Counted from the first letter of the stretch, positions 23,079 through 32,082 are shown. The stretch: DNA of 64,000 nt from Bisbaumannia salifodinae (GCF_039522585.1 NZ_BAAADR010000002.1), one strand, 5' to 3'. The notes: generated by a model from the sequence alone, not told the origin. A program made the numbers and translations.

Positions 23079-25286
23079 CTATAGCGGCGTTAGCTTGGCG
23101 AAGCCCAGCACCAGCCACTTGTCGCCCTCGCCCTCGAAGCTCACCTGCACCCGGGCCCGCTGCCCCTCGCCCTCGGCGTTGATGATCACCCCATCGCCGA
23201 ACAGCGGATGGCTGACCCGCTGCCCCAGGGAGAGGCTGGGCAGGTCATCGCCGCCGTTGACGCCCTCCTGGCGGGCCGCCGCGGGCAGCGACCGGCCGGC
23301 GGTAACCGGCCGCGAGATCTGGCCGCGCAGGCGTACCTCCTCCAGCAGCGCCTCGGGCAGCTCGCGCAGGAAACGGGAGGGACGCTGGAAGGTCTCCTTG
23401 CCGTGCAGGCGGCGCAGCTCCGCATAGGTGAGGTAGAGCTTGTGCATGGCCCGGGTCAGGCCCACGTAGCAGAGGCGCCGCTCCTCCTCCAGGCGCCCCG
23501 GCTCCTCCAGGGACATCTTGTGGGGGAAGAGCCCCTCCTCCACCCCGGCGACGAAGACCACCGGGAACTCCAGCCCCTTGGCGGAGTGCAGGGTCATCAG
23601 TTGCACGCAGTCCTCGAATTCGTCCGCCTCGTGGTCGCCGGCATCCAGGGCCGCCTCGGCCAGGAAGGGCTCCAGGGCCGCGGCCCCCTCGCCCACCTCC
23701 ACCTCGGCCAGGGGCGTGCCCTGGGTAAAGGCGCGGGCGGCGGTGACCAGCTCCTCCAGGTTCTCGACCCGGGCCTGGCCCTTCTCGCCCTTCTCGCTGC
23801 GGTGGTGCTCCAGCAGCCCCGACTGGCTCACCACATGGTCAATGATCTCGTGGAGCATCAGCGCCGCGGTGTCGTGATCGAGGCGCTCGACCAGCTCGGC
23901 GAAGGCCTGCACCGCATTGGCGGCGCGTCCCTTGAGCCGGCCCTGGGCCAAACAGTCGTGGAGCGCCTGCCACAGGGAGCTATTGTCCTCCCGGGCCCGC
24001 TCGCGGATCACCTCCACGGTGCGGGTGCCGATGCCTCGCGCAGGCACATTGATGACCCGTTCCAGGGAGGCGTCATCGTCGCGGTTGAGCAGCAGGCGCA
24101 GGTAGGCCAGGGCGTTCTTGATCTCCAGGCGCTCGTAGAAGCGATGGCCGCCGTAGATGCGGTAGGGCATGCCCTGGCGGATCAGCGCCTCCTCCAGCAC
24201 CCGGGACTGGGCATTGGAGCGGTAGAGGATGGCGATATCGCGGCGGTTGATCCCCTCGTCCACCTTCTCCTTGATGGTGTCGACGATGAAACGCGCCTCG
24301 TCCAGGTCATTGAAACCGGCATAGACGGAGATCGGCTCGCCCTCGGCGCCGTCGGTCCACAGCTCCTTGCCCATGCGCCCGCTGTTGTGGCTGATCAGCG
24401 CATTGGCGGCATCCAGGATGGCGCTGGTGGAGCGGTAGTTCTGCTCCAGGCGCACCGTCCGGGTGTCGGTGAACTCGGTCTCGAAGCGGCGGATATTCTC
24501 GACCCGGGCGCCGCGCCAGCCATAGATGGACTGGTCGTCGTCGCCCACCACCGTCATCGGCGTGCGCTGGCCGCTGAGCAGCTTGAGCCAGGCGTATTGC
24601 AGGGTATTGGTGTCCTGGAACTCGTCCACCAGCACATGGGCGAAACGTGCCTGGTAGTGGGCCAGCAGCGCCGGGGTATCGCGCAGCAGCTCCAGGCTGC
24701 GCAGCAGCAGCTCGCCGAAGTCCACCAGGCCGCCCCGCTCGCAGGTCAACTGATAGCGCTCGTAGAGCTCCACCATCTGGCTCATGTAGGCGTCGCCATG
24801 GGCATCCACCTGATGGGGACGCAGCCCCTCCTCCTTGCAGCCGGAGATAAAGTACTGCACCTGGCGGGGCGGGAAGCGCTCGTCGTCGATCCGGTGATCC
24901 TTGAGCAGGCGCTTGATCAGGCGCAGCTGGTCATCGCTGTCGATGATCTGGAAGTGCTGGGGCAGGCGGGCGTCCTGCCAGTGGGTGCGCAGCAGGCGAT
25001 GGGCGATGGAGTGGAAGGTGCCCACCCACATATGGCGCAGCGACAGGCCCAGCAGGGCCTCCAGGCGGGTGCGCATCTCCCGGGCCGCCTTGTTGGTGAA
25101 GGTCACCGCCAGGATGGCATAGGGAGAGAGCCCCTCGGTCTGCAGCAGCCAGGCGATGCGATGCACCAGCACCCGGGTCTTGCCGGAACCGGCCCCGGCC
25201 AGCACCAGCATATTGCCCTGGGGGGCGCTGACGGCTTCGCGCTGGGCGGGATTGAGGTGGTCGAGAATCGCCGTGACGTCATCCAT
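23079..25286 (-). CDS. uvrD: DNA helicase II UvrD
   Basis: The 735-residue superfamily 1 helicase acts in nucleotide excision and mismatch repair. Motifs are intact: Q-motif/start 'LNPAQREAVSAP', Walker A 'LAGAGSGKTRVLVHRI', 'VDEFQDTNTLQY', 'DDDQSIYGWRGA', 'LEQNYRST', and 'MTLHSAKGLEFPVVF'. The C-terminal Tudor-like tail 'GQRVSHPLFGDGVI...LTPL' is complete. The GTG at 25298 would add four residues, but the ATG at 25286 matches the usual MD-x(2)-LL start of UvrD. The stop is directly followed by intergenic repeat copy 1 downstream. Confidence 0.95.
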   Translation of the reverse strand: MDDVTAILDHLNPAQREAVSAPQGNMLVLAGAGSGKTRVLVHRIAWLLQTEGLSPYAILAVTFTNKAAREMRTRLEALLGLSLRHMWVGTFHSIAHRLLRTHWQDARLPQHFQIIDSDDQLRLIKRLLKDHRIDDERFPPRQVQYFISGCKEEGLRPHQVDAHGDAYMSQMVELYERYQLTCERGGLVDFGELLLRSLELLRDTPALLAHYQARFAHVLVDEFQDTNTLQYAWLKLLSGQRTPMTVVGDDDQSIYGWRGARVENIRRFETEFTDTRTVRLEQNYRSTSAILDAANALISHNSGRMGKELWTDGAEGEPISVYAGFNDLDEARFIVDTIKEKVDEGINRRDIAILYRSNAQSRVLEEALIRQGMPYRIYGGHRFYERLEIKNALAYLRLLLNRDDDASLERVINVPARGIGTRTVEVIRERAREDNSSLWQALHDCLAQGRLKGRAANAVQAFAELVERLDHDTAALMLHEIIDHVVSQSGLLEHHRSEKGEKGQARVENLEELVTAARAFTQGTPLAEVEVGEGAAALEPFLAEAALDAGDHEADEFEDCVQLMTLHSAKGLEFPVVFVAGVEEGLFPHKMSLEEPGRLEEERRLCYVGLTRAMHKLYLTYAELRRLHGKETFQRPSRFLRELPEALLEEVRLRGQISRPVTAGRSLPAAARQEGVNGGDDLPSLSLGQRVSHPLFGDGVIINAEGEGQRARVQVSFEGEGDKWLVLGFAKLTPL

Positions 25287-25348
25287 AGGGGCAGGCACTT
25301 GCTGATCGAAAAATGGGCGACCAGCTTAGCATAAGCCCCAGCCGGGTC

Positions 25349-26212
25349 TTAGGGCTTCTCGTCTTCTTCCGGGTAGCGCAGCGGGACCAGGCTCTTCTTC
25401 ACCGACTTGAGCTGTTCGGCGAGCTTGGGCCCGCGGGTCTTGGCCACCCCCACCGCCAAGACGTCCACCAGCACCAGATGGGCGATCCGCGAGCTCAACG
25501 GGGTATAGATCTCGGTGTCCTCGTGGACATCGATATAGAGCGGCAGGCTCACCTCGTCGGCCAGCGGCGAGCCACTGGGGCACAGGCCGATCACGGTGGC
25601 GCCGGCCTCCCGTGCCAGGCGGACGCTGGCCACCAGGGCGCGCGTGCGGCCGGTCTGTGAGATGGCCACCACCACGTCGCCCTTGCCCAGGGTCACCGCC
25701 GACATGTTCTGCATATGCGGATCGGTATAGGCCGAGGTGGAGATCTGCAGGCGGAAGAACTTGTGCTGGGCATCGAAGGCCACGGCGCCGGAGGCACCGA
25801 AGCCGTAGAACTCCACCCGGTTGGCCATGGCCAGGGCATTGATGGCCTGGTTGAGGGCCTCGATATCCAGGCGGTCGCGCACCGAGAGCAGGGTGCCCAC
25901 GGTGGAATCGAAGATGTTATGGGAAAATTCGGCGACGCTGTCGCTGTCGTTCATGGAGAACTGGGCAAACTGGCTGCCAGTGGCCAGCATCTGGGCCAGC
26001 TTGAGCTTGAAGTCCTGGAAACCATTGCAGCCCAGGGCCCGACAGAAGCGCACCACGGTGGGTTCGCTGACCTTGGCCTCGGTGGCCAGGTCGACGATGC
26101 GCATATGGATCACTTCCTCGGGATTGCGCAGCACATAACGGGCCACCTTCTGCTCGGAGCGACGAAAGTGCTCCATGCGACCTCTTAGCTCATCGAATAG
26201 GGCGCGGCTCAC
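25349..26212 (-). CDS. hexR: RpiR-family regulator HexR
   Basis: The 287-residue regulator has an N-terminal RpiR-type helix-turn-helix ('ARYVLRNPEEVIHMRIVDLA', 'VSEPTVVRFCRALGCNGFQDFK') and a C-terminal SIS sugar-phosphate domain ('VEFYGFGASGAVAFDAQHKF', 'ISQTGRTRALVASVRLARE'). The strong similarity to HexR suggests it represses central carbon genes (zwf, edd, gap, glk) and is released by 2-keto-3-deoxy-6-phosphogluconate. In Pseudomonas hexR stands next to zwf, but here no glycolytic genes flank it. It lies between uvrD and a small ORF on the other strand. Confidence 0.87.
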   Translation of the reverse strand: MSRALFDELRGRMEHFRRSEQKVARYVLRNPEEVIHMRIVDLATEAKVSEPTVVRFCRALGCNGFQDFKLKLAQMLATGSQFAQFSMNDSDSVAEFSHNIFDSTVGTLLSVRDRLDIEALNQAINALAMANRVEFYGFGASGAVAFDAQHKFFRLQISTSAYTDPHMQNMSAVTLGKGDVVVAISQTGRTRALVASVRLAREAGATVIGLCPSGSPLADEVSLPLYIDVHEDTEIYTPLSSRIAHLVLVDVLAVGVAKTRGPKLAEQLKSVKKSLVPLRYPEEDEKP

Positions 26213-26418
26213 GGTTCGCTCCTCGTTCTTTCGTTATCGTCTGGGGCCCGATGGGTCGTCTGTTCAGTATGCCCAGCTCCGGGCCAGGCTGTCAGCACCG
26301 GAATGTCGGCGCTTGACATCAACGGCCGGTCTGGGTCATCAAATTGTCAAGTAGGTTATAGTAAGAGAAGCAGTGTCGACACTTTTGTTGCTTGCGTCCT
26401 CTGCAGGAGAACCGACTC

Positions 26419-26616
26419 ATGCGCGATATGGAACGGCTATCCACGCTTCGTAATGAACTGCTCGATATCTTCATGAGCATGGAAAACGACGAACACCAGC
26501 AGCGCCAGAAGAGCGCCGCCGTGCGCCATCTGCGGGCCCGTCGCGGCATCGAGCTGCATGGCGAATTCAAGCGTCTCGAACAGGAGATCAGCGACCTCGA
26601 CGACGCCTTGCAGTAG
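26419..26616 (+). CDS. Small conserved-looking acidic/helical protein of unknown function
   Basis: I do not recognise this 65-residue protein. It begins MRDMERLSTLRNELLDIFMS, is rich in charged residues and looks almost entirely helical, with a probable coiled coil from 'HQQRQKSAAVRHLRARRG' to 'EFKRLEQEISDLDDALQ'. An AGGAGA lies eight bases before the ATG at 26419, which supports real translation. A strong TATAGT-like -10 element is present at 26357-26362. Codon use is like that of its neighbours. The gene diverges from hexR and converges with the NSS transporter, with a GC-rich hairpin between. Confidence 0.65.
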   Translation: MRDMERLSTLRNELLDIFMSMENDEHQQRQKSAAVRHLRARRGIELHGEFKRLEQEISDLDDALQ

Positions 26617-26627
26617 CCCAGAATGCA

Positions 26628-26654
26628 GCGAACCCCGGGGTCACCGGGGCTCGC
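26628..26654. terminator. Hairpin between convergent genes
   Basis: GCGA-a-CCCCGG pairs with CCGGGG-c-TCGC around a 5-base loop, between the small-protein gene and the NSS transporter stop. It lacks a T-run but is well placed to end transcription from both sides. Confidence 0.5.
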
Positions 26655-26683
26655 CAAAGGGAGGTCGTCTTATCGTCGCCGGC

Positions 26684-28027
26684 CTAGATCAGCCCGGTGA
26701 TAAAGACGATGACCACCCCCACCGGCGCGATAAAACGCGCGCTGGCATGCCACAGGGTGGCGGCGGTACCGCCGATACCCAACTCCTTCTCGACGCTGGT
26801 GCGATCCAGGCACCAGGCCACGAAGACCACCGCGCCCAGCCCGGTCAGAGGCAGCAGGATCTTGCTGGTGAAGGTATCCAGCAGGTCGAAGACGTTGAGC
26901 CCGAACAGCACCGGCACGTCCCAGACATTGAACGACAGCAGGGCGGCGATGCCCAGGGCCCAGACCGCCACGGCGCTGACCAGGGTCGCGGCGACCCGGG
27001 ACAGCGGGGTACGCTCTTCCATCAGCTCCACCACCGGCTCCAGCAGGGAGATGGCCGAGGTCAGGGCGGCGAAGGTCAGCAGCAGGAAGAACATCAGGCC
27101 GATAATCATGCCGCCGCCCATATTGCCGAAGGCCAGGGGCAGGGTGACGAAGATCAGGCCGGGCCCCTCGCCGGGGCTGAGGCCGTTGGCGAAGACGATG
27201 GGGAAGATCGCCATGCCGGCGATCAGGGCCACCACGGTGTCGAGGATGATCACGGTGCGGGCGGTGCCGATCAGGTTGACGTCCTCGCCCAGGTAGGAGC
27301 CGTAGGCCATCATGATGCCCATGCCCAGCGACAGGGTGAAGAAGGCCTGTCCCATGGCGGCCAGTACCACGCCACCGTCGAGGGCACTCCAGTCGGGGCT
27401 GAACATAAAGGCCAAGGCCTCACCGAAGTGCCCGGTGGTCATGCCATAGCCCACCAGCAGCAGCAGCAGGATAAACAGGGCCGGCATCAGGGTGCGCACC
27501 GCACTCTCGAGGCCCTTGGTCACGCCGCGGGCGACGATCCACACCACCAGCGCCATAAAGGCGGTATGCCACAGCAGCAGCAGGCCGGGGTTGCTCAGTA
27601 GGCCGCCGAAGATGGCGCCGATGCCATCGGCGTCCTGGCCGCTGAAGGCGCCGGTCACCGAGCTCAGGGTATAGGAGAGCGACCAGCCGCCGATCACGCT
27701 ATAGAAGGAGAGGATCAAGAAGGCCGCCAGCACGCCGCTGAAGCCCACCAGCATCCAGGCGCCGGGCTGCCCCCGCTCCCGGGCCAGCTCGGCCATGGCA
27801 TTGATGGGGTTCTTCTGGCCACGCCGGCCGATCAGCCATTCGGCGACCAGGATGGGGAGCCCGATCACCGCCACACAGATCAGGTAGACCAGGACGAAGG
27901 CGGCCCCGCCGCTATCGCCCACCATATAAGAGAAGCGCCAGATATTGCCCAGGCCGACGGCGGAGCCGGTGGCGGCCAGGATAAAGGCCATCTTCGATGA
28001 CCATTGTGCATGGGATAGTTTCGACAT
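26684..28027 (-). CDS. Sodium-dependent neurotransmitter-symporter (NSS) family transporter
   Basis: The 447-residue LeuT-fold protein imports an amino acid or similar solute with sodium. The first helix carries the unwound sodium/substrate site 'ATGSAVGLGNIWRFSYMVGD', and further family patterns are 'GLPILVAEWLIGRRGQ', 'GQAFFTLSLGMGIMMAYGSY' and 'FFLLLTFAALTSAISLLEP'. About eleven to twelve helices are present. The substrate cannot be told from sequence. Sodium-coupled uptake fits a halophile, and the family is often expanded there. It is monocistronic, with a dyad just upstream of the start. Confidence 0.88.
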   Translation of the reverse strand: MSKLSHAQWSSKMAFILAATGSAVGLGNIWRFSYMVGDSGGAAFVLVYLICVAVIGLPILVAEWLIGRRGQKNPINAMAELARERGQPGAWMLVGFSGVLAAFLILSFYSVIGGWSLSYTLSSVTGAFSGQDADGIGAIFGGLLSNPGLLLLWHTAFMALVVWIVARGVTKGLESAVRTLMPALFILLLLLVGYGMTTGHFGEALAFMFSPDWSALDGGVVLAAMGQAFFTLSLGMGIMMAYGSYLGEDVNLIGTARTVIILDTVVALIAGMAIFPIVFANGLSPGEGPGLIFVTLPLAFGNMGGGMIIGLMFFLLLTFAALTSAISLLEPVVELMEERTPLSRVAATLVSAVAVWALGIAALLSFNVWDVPVLFGLNVFDLLDTFTSKILLPLTGLGAVVFVAWCLDRTSVEKELGIGGTAATLWHASARFIAPVGVVIVFITGLI

Positions 28028-28050
28028 GATTCACCCTGATTGTGCGTGTC

Positions 28051-28076
28051 GTTATCGATCGGTCGGATGCGATAAC
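28051..28076. promoter_or_regulatory. Dyad near the NSS transporter start
   Basis: GTTATCG (28051-28057) and CGATAAC (28070-28076) form a 7-base inverted repeat 24 bases upstream of the transporter start codon. It is a possible operator in the leader. The partner protein is unknown. Confidence 0.4.
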
Positions 28077-28375
28077 GGCTTGTGCTTATTGTTGCCACGT
28101 CCAGGTCGCCATGGGTCACACGGCGCACCAAGGGCATGACAGGATCCAGGCAGGATCACTGCCAAGTCACGCCCCCTCTCACCATAGCACCTGGTCGGCG
28201 CCCGAGTGGGAGGGTGCCAAGCGCCAAAACCTTACCGAATCCACGCGGGATTCGCGCAAAACCCGGGAAGATCTTTGGATATATAGCGCTCAGGACGGTA
28301 AAACTATCCGATCATACGCTCGATGGCCAGGCCCGCTTTTGTCGCATGCCTCAACCCCGGCCCCGAATCGATAGA
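28077..28375. other. Gap between DUF72 gene and NSS transporter, nothing recognised
   Basis: This 299-base stretch lies after the DUF72 stop and before the NSS leader. It is somewhat less GC-rich than the genes, contains a TATATA near 28280 and an ACGCGGGATTCGCG imperfect dyad, but no ORF with a ribosome-binding site, tRNA or repeat that I can support. It probably holds the transporter promoter. Confidence 0.5.
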
Positions 28376-29233
28376 TTAGAAAAGGCTGACTTGTTGCTCG
28401 CCGGGAAAGGCGCCCAGTTCCGGCAACGGGACGCGCCGGGCCACCTCGGTGTAGAGGGTCCGCGCCAGGGCCGGCGCCTCCCGGTTATCCGGGGTATGCA
28501 CAAAGAGGAAAGGGGTTTTCCCCTGTTTTATCCACAGGGCGAGACGCTCCGCCCAGGGGGCGAAGCGCTCCCGATTGATCGCCTCGTCGAAGTGACCGAT
28601 AAAGCGCACCAGGGGCGCTGTCGCCGTGGAGAGCACATGTAGCGGGACTCTCGGCTTTTCGCCCTGGGCCTTGAGCAGGCGCGGATCGTCCCCGGCGGGG
28701 GTCGCGAAGAGCGGCCGCACATCCAGCATCACCCGCTCCACGCCATGACTTATCAACAATCGGTTGAGGGCCCGCTCCGCCTCCCCCTTGTGGAAAAAGT
28801 CGGGATGACGCACCTCCACCGCCGCCGGCAGATGATCCGGCCAGGCCTGGAGCAAGGCCGCCAATCGGGGCAACTCCTGGCCACCGAAGTCCCGGGGCAG
28901 CTGGATCATCAGCGGTCCCAGGCGATCGTGGAGGGGCTCTAAGGCCTCGATAAAGGCCTCGAGCTCTGCCTCGATACCCACCAGGCGCCGACGGTGGGTC
29001 AACTCGGCGGGCAGCTTGAAGCAGAAGCGAAAGTGGCCGGGTGCCTGGCGCGCCCAGGCCGCCACCGTTTCCGCCCGGGGAGCGCCACTATAGAAGGTGG
29101 TATTGCCCTCCACGGTATCGAACACCGTGGCGTACTCCGCCAGCATCGCCTCGTTGCCGCCATGAGGGGCCAGGAGAGAGCCTCGCCAGTCGCCATTGGC
29201 CCACATGGCCAGGCCCAGATGCAATTTAGCCAT
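28376..29233 (-). CDS. DUF72 family protein (YecE-like TIM-barrel)
   Basis: The 285-residue protein belongs to the DUF72/YecE family, a TIM-barrel group of unknown biochemical role. Typical segments are 'HLGLAMWANGDWRGSLLA', 'YATVFDTVEGNTTFYSGAPRAETVAAW' in part, 'HFRFCFKLPAELTHRRRL', 'LGPLMIQLPRDFG' and 'AAVEVRHPDFF'. The frame is open to 29287, but the ATG at 29233 gives the family start MAKLHLGLAMW. The upstream region is taken over by glmS tail echoes, the nearest of which ends two bases before the start codon, so its promoter and ribosome-binding site must lie in or beyond them. Confidence 0.85.
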   Translation of the reverse strand: MAKLHLGLAMWANGDWRGSLLAPHGGNEAMLAEYATVFDTVEGNTTFYSGAPRAETVAAWARQAPGHFRFCFKLPAELTHRRRLVGIEAELEAFIEALEPLHDRLGPLMIQLPRDFGGQELPRLAALLQAWPDHLPAAVEVRHPDFFHKGEAERALNRLLISHGVERVMLDVRPLFATPAGDDPRLLKAQGEKPRVPLHVLSTATAPLVRFIGHFDEAINRERFAPWAERLALWIKQGKTPFLFVHTPDNREAPALARTLYTEVARRVPLPELGAFPGEQQVSLF

Positions 29234-29235
29234 GG

Positions 29236-29304
29236 TGTACTCGACTGATCGATATGGCCGGGACGGTGGAGAGCCGGGATGATCCACATCGGGGCCCGGC
29301 CATG
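29236..29304 (-). repeat. Echo 3 of the glmS 3' region (most degenerate)
   Basis: This unit keeps the spacer-like part (GATCATCCCGGCTCTCCACC and GGCCGGGCCCC, read leftward) but the coding part is degraded (no AKSVTVE). It is the far end of a four-unit tandem array of 75-79 bp period that runs back to the real glmS end. Confidence 0.7.
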
Positions 29305-29310
29305 GCTTCC

Positions 29311-29380
29311 TTACTCCACCGTGACGGATTTGGCCGGGGTGGTGGAGAGCCGGGCTGATCCCTATCGATGCCTGCCCGTA
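29311..29380 (-). repeat. Echo 2 of the glmS 3' end
   Basis: Read leftward it ends PAKSVTVE and TAA. Compared with the glmS tail (LAKSVTVE-TAA) the Ser, Val and Glu codons differ only synonymously. It also repeats the GGATCAGCCC that encodes DQP in glmS, but then carries about ten extra bases (GGCTCTCCACCACCCCG) in place of the AGGAATCTC of the gene. Confidence 0.9.
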
Positions 29381-29389
29381 CTCTCCCCC

Positions 29390-29456
29390 TTACTCCACCG
29401 TGACCGATTTGGCCGGGGTGGTGGAGAGCCGGGCCTATCCCTATCGGGGCCCGGCC
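29390..29456 (-). repeat. Echo 1 of the glmS 3' end
   Basis: This is the unit nearest glmS. Read leftward it ends PAKSVTVE and TAA, with synonymous changes at Val and Glu relative to the gene, and the same CTCTCCACCACCCCGGCC insert as echo 2. It is separated from the glmS stop by nine bases. Confidence 0.9.
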
Positions 29457-29465
29457 ATGACTTTC

Positions 29466-31295
29466 TTATTCCACCGTCACCGATTTGGCGAGATTCCTGG
29501 GCTGATCCACATCGGTGCCCTTGAGTACCGCCACATGATAGGAGAGCAGCTGCAGCGGCAGGGTGTAGAGGATCGGCGCCAGGGCCTCATGCACCGCCGG
29601 CAGGCGCAGCACCCGTAGTCCCTCTCCCGCCTCCAGTGCCACGCTCTCGTCGGCGAAGACGAAAAGCTCGCCGCCCCGGGCCCGCACCTCCTGGAGGTTG
29701 GACTTGAGCTTGTCGAGGAGCTCGTCGTTGGGCGCCACCGAGATCACCGGCATCTCGCTGTCGACCAGGGCCAGGGGGCCATGCTTGAGCTCGCCGGCGG
29801 GATAGGCCTCCGCATGGATGTAGGAGATCTCCTTGAGCTTCAGGGCCCCCTCCAGGGCAATGGGGAAGTGGGCGCCACGGCCCAGGAAGAGCGCATGGTG
29901 CTTCTCGGCGAAGGCCTCGGCCAGGGTCTCGATCTCGCCATCCAGGGCCAGCACCCGGGTCACCGCCTCGGGCAGGCCACGCAACGCCTCGAGCAGCCCC
30001 GCCGGCGCCTCCCCCCCCTGCACTCGCTGCAGGGCCAGGGTGAGCAGCAGCAGGGCGGTGAGCTGGGTAGTAAAGGCCTTGGTGGAGGCCACGCCGATCT
30101 CCGGACCGGCCTGGGTCAGCAGGGTCAGGTCCGACTCCCGTACCAACGAGCTGCCCGGCACGTTGCAGATCGCCAGGCTGGCCAGATAGCCGCTGTGGCG
30201 GGCGAAACGCAACGCCGCCAGGGTATCGGCGGTCTCCCCGGACTGGGAGAGGGTGACGAAGAGGGTGTCCTCCGGCACCACCACCCGCCGATAACGGTAC
30301 TCCGAGGCCACCTCCACCTGAGTGGGCAGCCCCGAGTAGCGCTCCAGCCAGTAGCGAGCCACCAGGCCGGCATGATAGCTGGTACCGCAGGCGACGATAT
30401 GGATCTGGCGCACCCGGCGGAAGAGCGCCTCCGCCTCGCTGCCGAAGCCGTTGATCAGCACGCCTTCGCTGCCCAGGCGCCCCTCCAGGGTGGCGGCGAT
30501 CACCGCCGGCTGCTCATGGATCTCCTTGAGCATGAAATGGCGATAGTCACCCTTGCTGGCGGCGCCATCGCCGTGCTCGAAGACCCGCACCGGACGCACC
30601 ACCACTTGGCCCTCGGCGTCGAAGATGGTGATCTCGCCGCCCTGGCCCAGGCGCACCACATCGCCCTCCTCCAGGTAGATAAAGCGATCGGTGACCTGCA
30701 ACAGCGCCAGGGGGTCCGAGGCCAGGAAGGCCTCCTCGATGCCTACCCCTACCACCAGGGGACTGCCCTTGCGGGCGCCGATCACCACGCCGGGTTCCAG
30801 AGGGCTCATCACCCCCAGGGCGTAGGCACCGTCCAGGCCTCCGGCCACCGCCTGCACCGCCGCCAGCAGGTCATCCCCACCCCGCAGGCGGCGGGCCAGC
30901 AGATGAGCCACCACCTCGGTATCGGTCTCGGAGGTAAAGGCGTAGCCCTCACCCTGGAGCTCGCGACGCAGCGCCTCGAAGTTCTCGATGATGCCGTTGT
31001 GCACCACCGCCAGGTCGTCGCCGGACTGGTGGGGATGGGCATTGGCCTCGCTGGGCTTGCCGTGGGTGGCCCAGCGGGTATGGGCGATGCCGCTATGGCC
31101 CCCCAGGGGGGCCTCGGCGAGGCGCTCTTCCAGGGCCGCCACCTTGCCCAGGGCGCGGCGCCGCGCCAGCTTACCCGCTGCATTGAGTACCGCCATGCCC
31201 GCGGAGTCGTAGCCCCGATACTCCAGGCGCTTGAGGCCTTCCAGCAGGATGCCCTGCACATTGCGGCCGGCGACCGCGGCGACGATTCCACACAT
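29466..31295 (-). CDS. glmS: Glutamine--fructose-6-phosphate aminotransferase GlmS
   Basis: The 609-residue enzyme makes glucosamine-6-phosphate for peptidoglycan and LPS. The N-terminal glutaminase domain begins MCGIVAAV with the catalytic Cys2, followed by 'HTRWATHGKPSEANAHPH', and two SIS isomerase domains follow ('VACGTSYHAGLVARYWLE', 'SQSGETADTLAALRFAR'). The end 'DQPRNLAKSVTVE' is the canonical C-terminus, the Tn7 target region in many bacteria. It follows the DeoR-type regulator gene by 19 bases, on the same strand, as in Pseudomonas. Its tail is repeated three times downstream. Confidence 0.97.
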   Translation of the reverse strand: MCGIVAAVAGRNVQGILLEGLKRLEYRGYDSAGMAVLNAAGKLARRRALGKVAALEERLAEAPLGGHSGIAHTRWATHGKPSEANAHPHQSGDDLAVVHNGIIENFEALRRELQGEGYAFTSETDTEVVAHLLARRLRGGDDLLAAVQAVAGGLDGAYALGVMSPLEPGVVIGARKGSPLVVGVGIEEAFLASDPLALLQVTDRFIYLEEGDVVRLGQGGEITIFDAEGQVVVRPVRVFEHGDGAASKGDYRHFMLKEIHEQPAVIAATLEGRLGSEGVLINGFGSEAEALFRRVRQIHIVACGTSYHAGLVARYWLERYSGLPTQVEVASEYRYRRVVVPEDTLFVTLSQSGETADTLAALRFARHSGYLASLAICNVPGSSLVRESDLTLLTQAGPEIGVASTKAFTTQLTALLLLTLALQRVQGGEAPAGLLEALRGLPEAVTRVLALDGEIETLAEAFAEKHHALFLGRGAHFPIALEGALKLKEISYIHAEAYPAGELKHGPLALVDSEMPVISVAPNDELLDKLKSNLQEVRARGGELFVFADESVALEAGEGLRVLRLPAVHEALAPILYTLPLQLLSYHVAVLKGTDVDQPRNLAKSVTVE

Positions 31296-31314
31296 GGTTA
31301 CTCTCCTTGAATCA

Positions 31315-32082
31315 TTAGTCGGGATCGACCGGCGTCAACACGACCTCGACCCCCTGGGCCTCGATGGTGTGTCGAGACTTATCCCCAAGCCCCTGGTCGG
31401 TAATCAGGGTGTGGATAACCTGCCAGGGCAGTTCCAGATTGGGGATGCGCCGGCCTACCTTGGAGGACTCCGCCAGCACTACCACCTCCCGGGAGACTTC
31501 GGCCATGACCCGGGAGAGGCCCAGCAGCTCGTTGAAGGTGGTGGTGCCCCGGGCCGGATCGATACCGTCGGCGCCGATAAACAGCTGATCGAAGTCGTAC
31601 TGGCGCAGGACCTGCTCCGCCACCTGGCCCTGGAAGGACTCGGAGTGGGGATCCCAGGTGCCGCCGGTCATCAGCAGCATCGGCTCCTCCTCCAGCTCGC
31701 GCAGGGCATTGGCCACCGCCAGGGCGTTGGTCATCACCACCAGGCCCGCCTTGCCCGCCAGGCCGGGAATCATCGCCGAGGTGGTGCTGCCGCTGTCGAT
31801 GATGATGCGCTGGTGCTCGCGGATACGCCCGCAGGCGGCCCGGGCGATGGCCCGCTTGGCCGGAGAGAGGCGCGGCTCCCCCAGCAGCTCCTGGGGCAGG
31901 GGCGCGGCCCCGCCGTAGCGGCGCAACAGCAGGCCGCTCTTCTCCAGGGTCGCCAGGTCCTTGCGCACCGTCACCTCGGAGATGGCGAAGTGCTCGGCCA
32001 GGGTATCCACGCCGGTCTCGCCCCGTTCGTTGATGAAGGCGAGGATGGCGTGGCGGCGCTGGGCGGTATTACGCTTCGACAT
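31315..32082 (-). CDS. DeoR-family regulator, GlmR-like
   Basis: The 255-residue repressor has an N-terminal DeoR helix-turn-helix ('RRHAILAFINERGETGVDTL', 'FAISEVTVRKDLATLEKSG') and a C-terminal sugar-phosphate sensor domain ('IIIDSGSTTSAMIPGL', 'VMTNALAVANALRE', 'FIGADGIDPARGTTTFNELLG'). It is directly upstream of glmS, where Pseudomonas has the DeoR-type glmR, so control of glmS by amino-sugar phosphates is a sensible inference. The frame is open to 32142, but the ATG at 32082 starts the family N-terminus MSKRNTAQRRHAIL. Confidence 0.85.
   Translation of the reverse strand: MSKRNTAQRRHAILAFINERGETGVDTLAEHFAISEVTVRKDLATLEKSGLLLRRYGGAAPLPQELLGEPRLSPAKRAIARAACGRIREHQRIIIDSGSTTSAMIPGLAGKAGLVVMTNALAVANALRELEEEPMLLMTGGTWDPHSESFQGQVAEQVLRQYDFDQLFIGADGIDPARGTTTFNELLGLSRVMAEVSREVVVLAESSKVGRRIPNLELPWQVIHTLITDQGLGDKSRHTIEAQGVEVVLTPVDPD

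Noticed and set aside
28077..28375. Small ORFs on the plus strand before the DUF72 gene
   Set aside because: They have no ribosome-binding site, no coding-like composition, and lie in a promoter-like gap.
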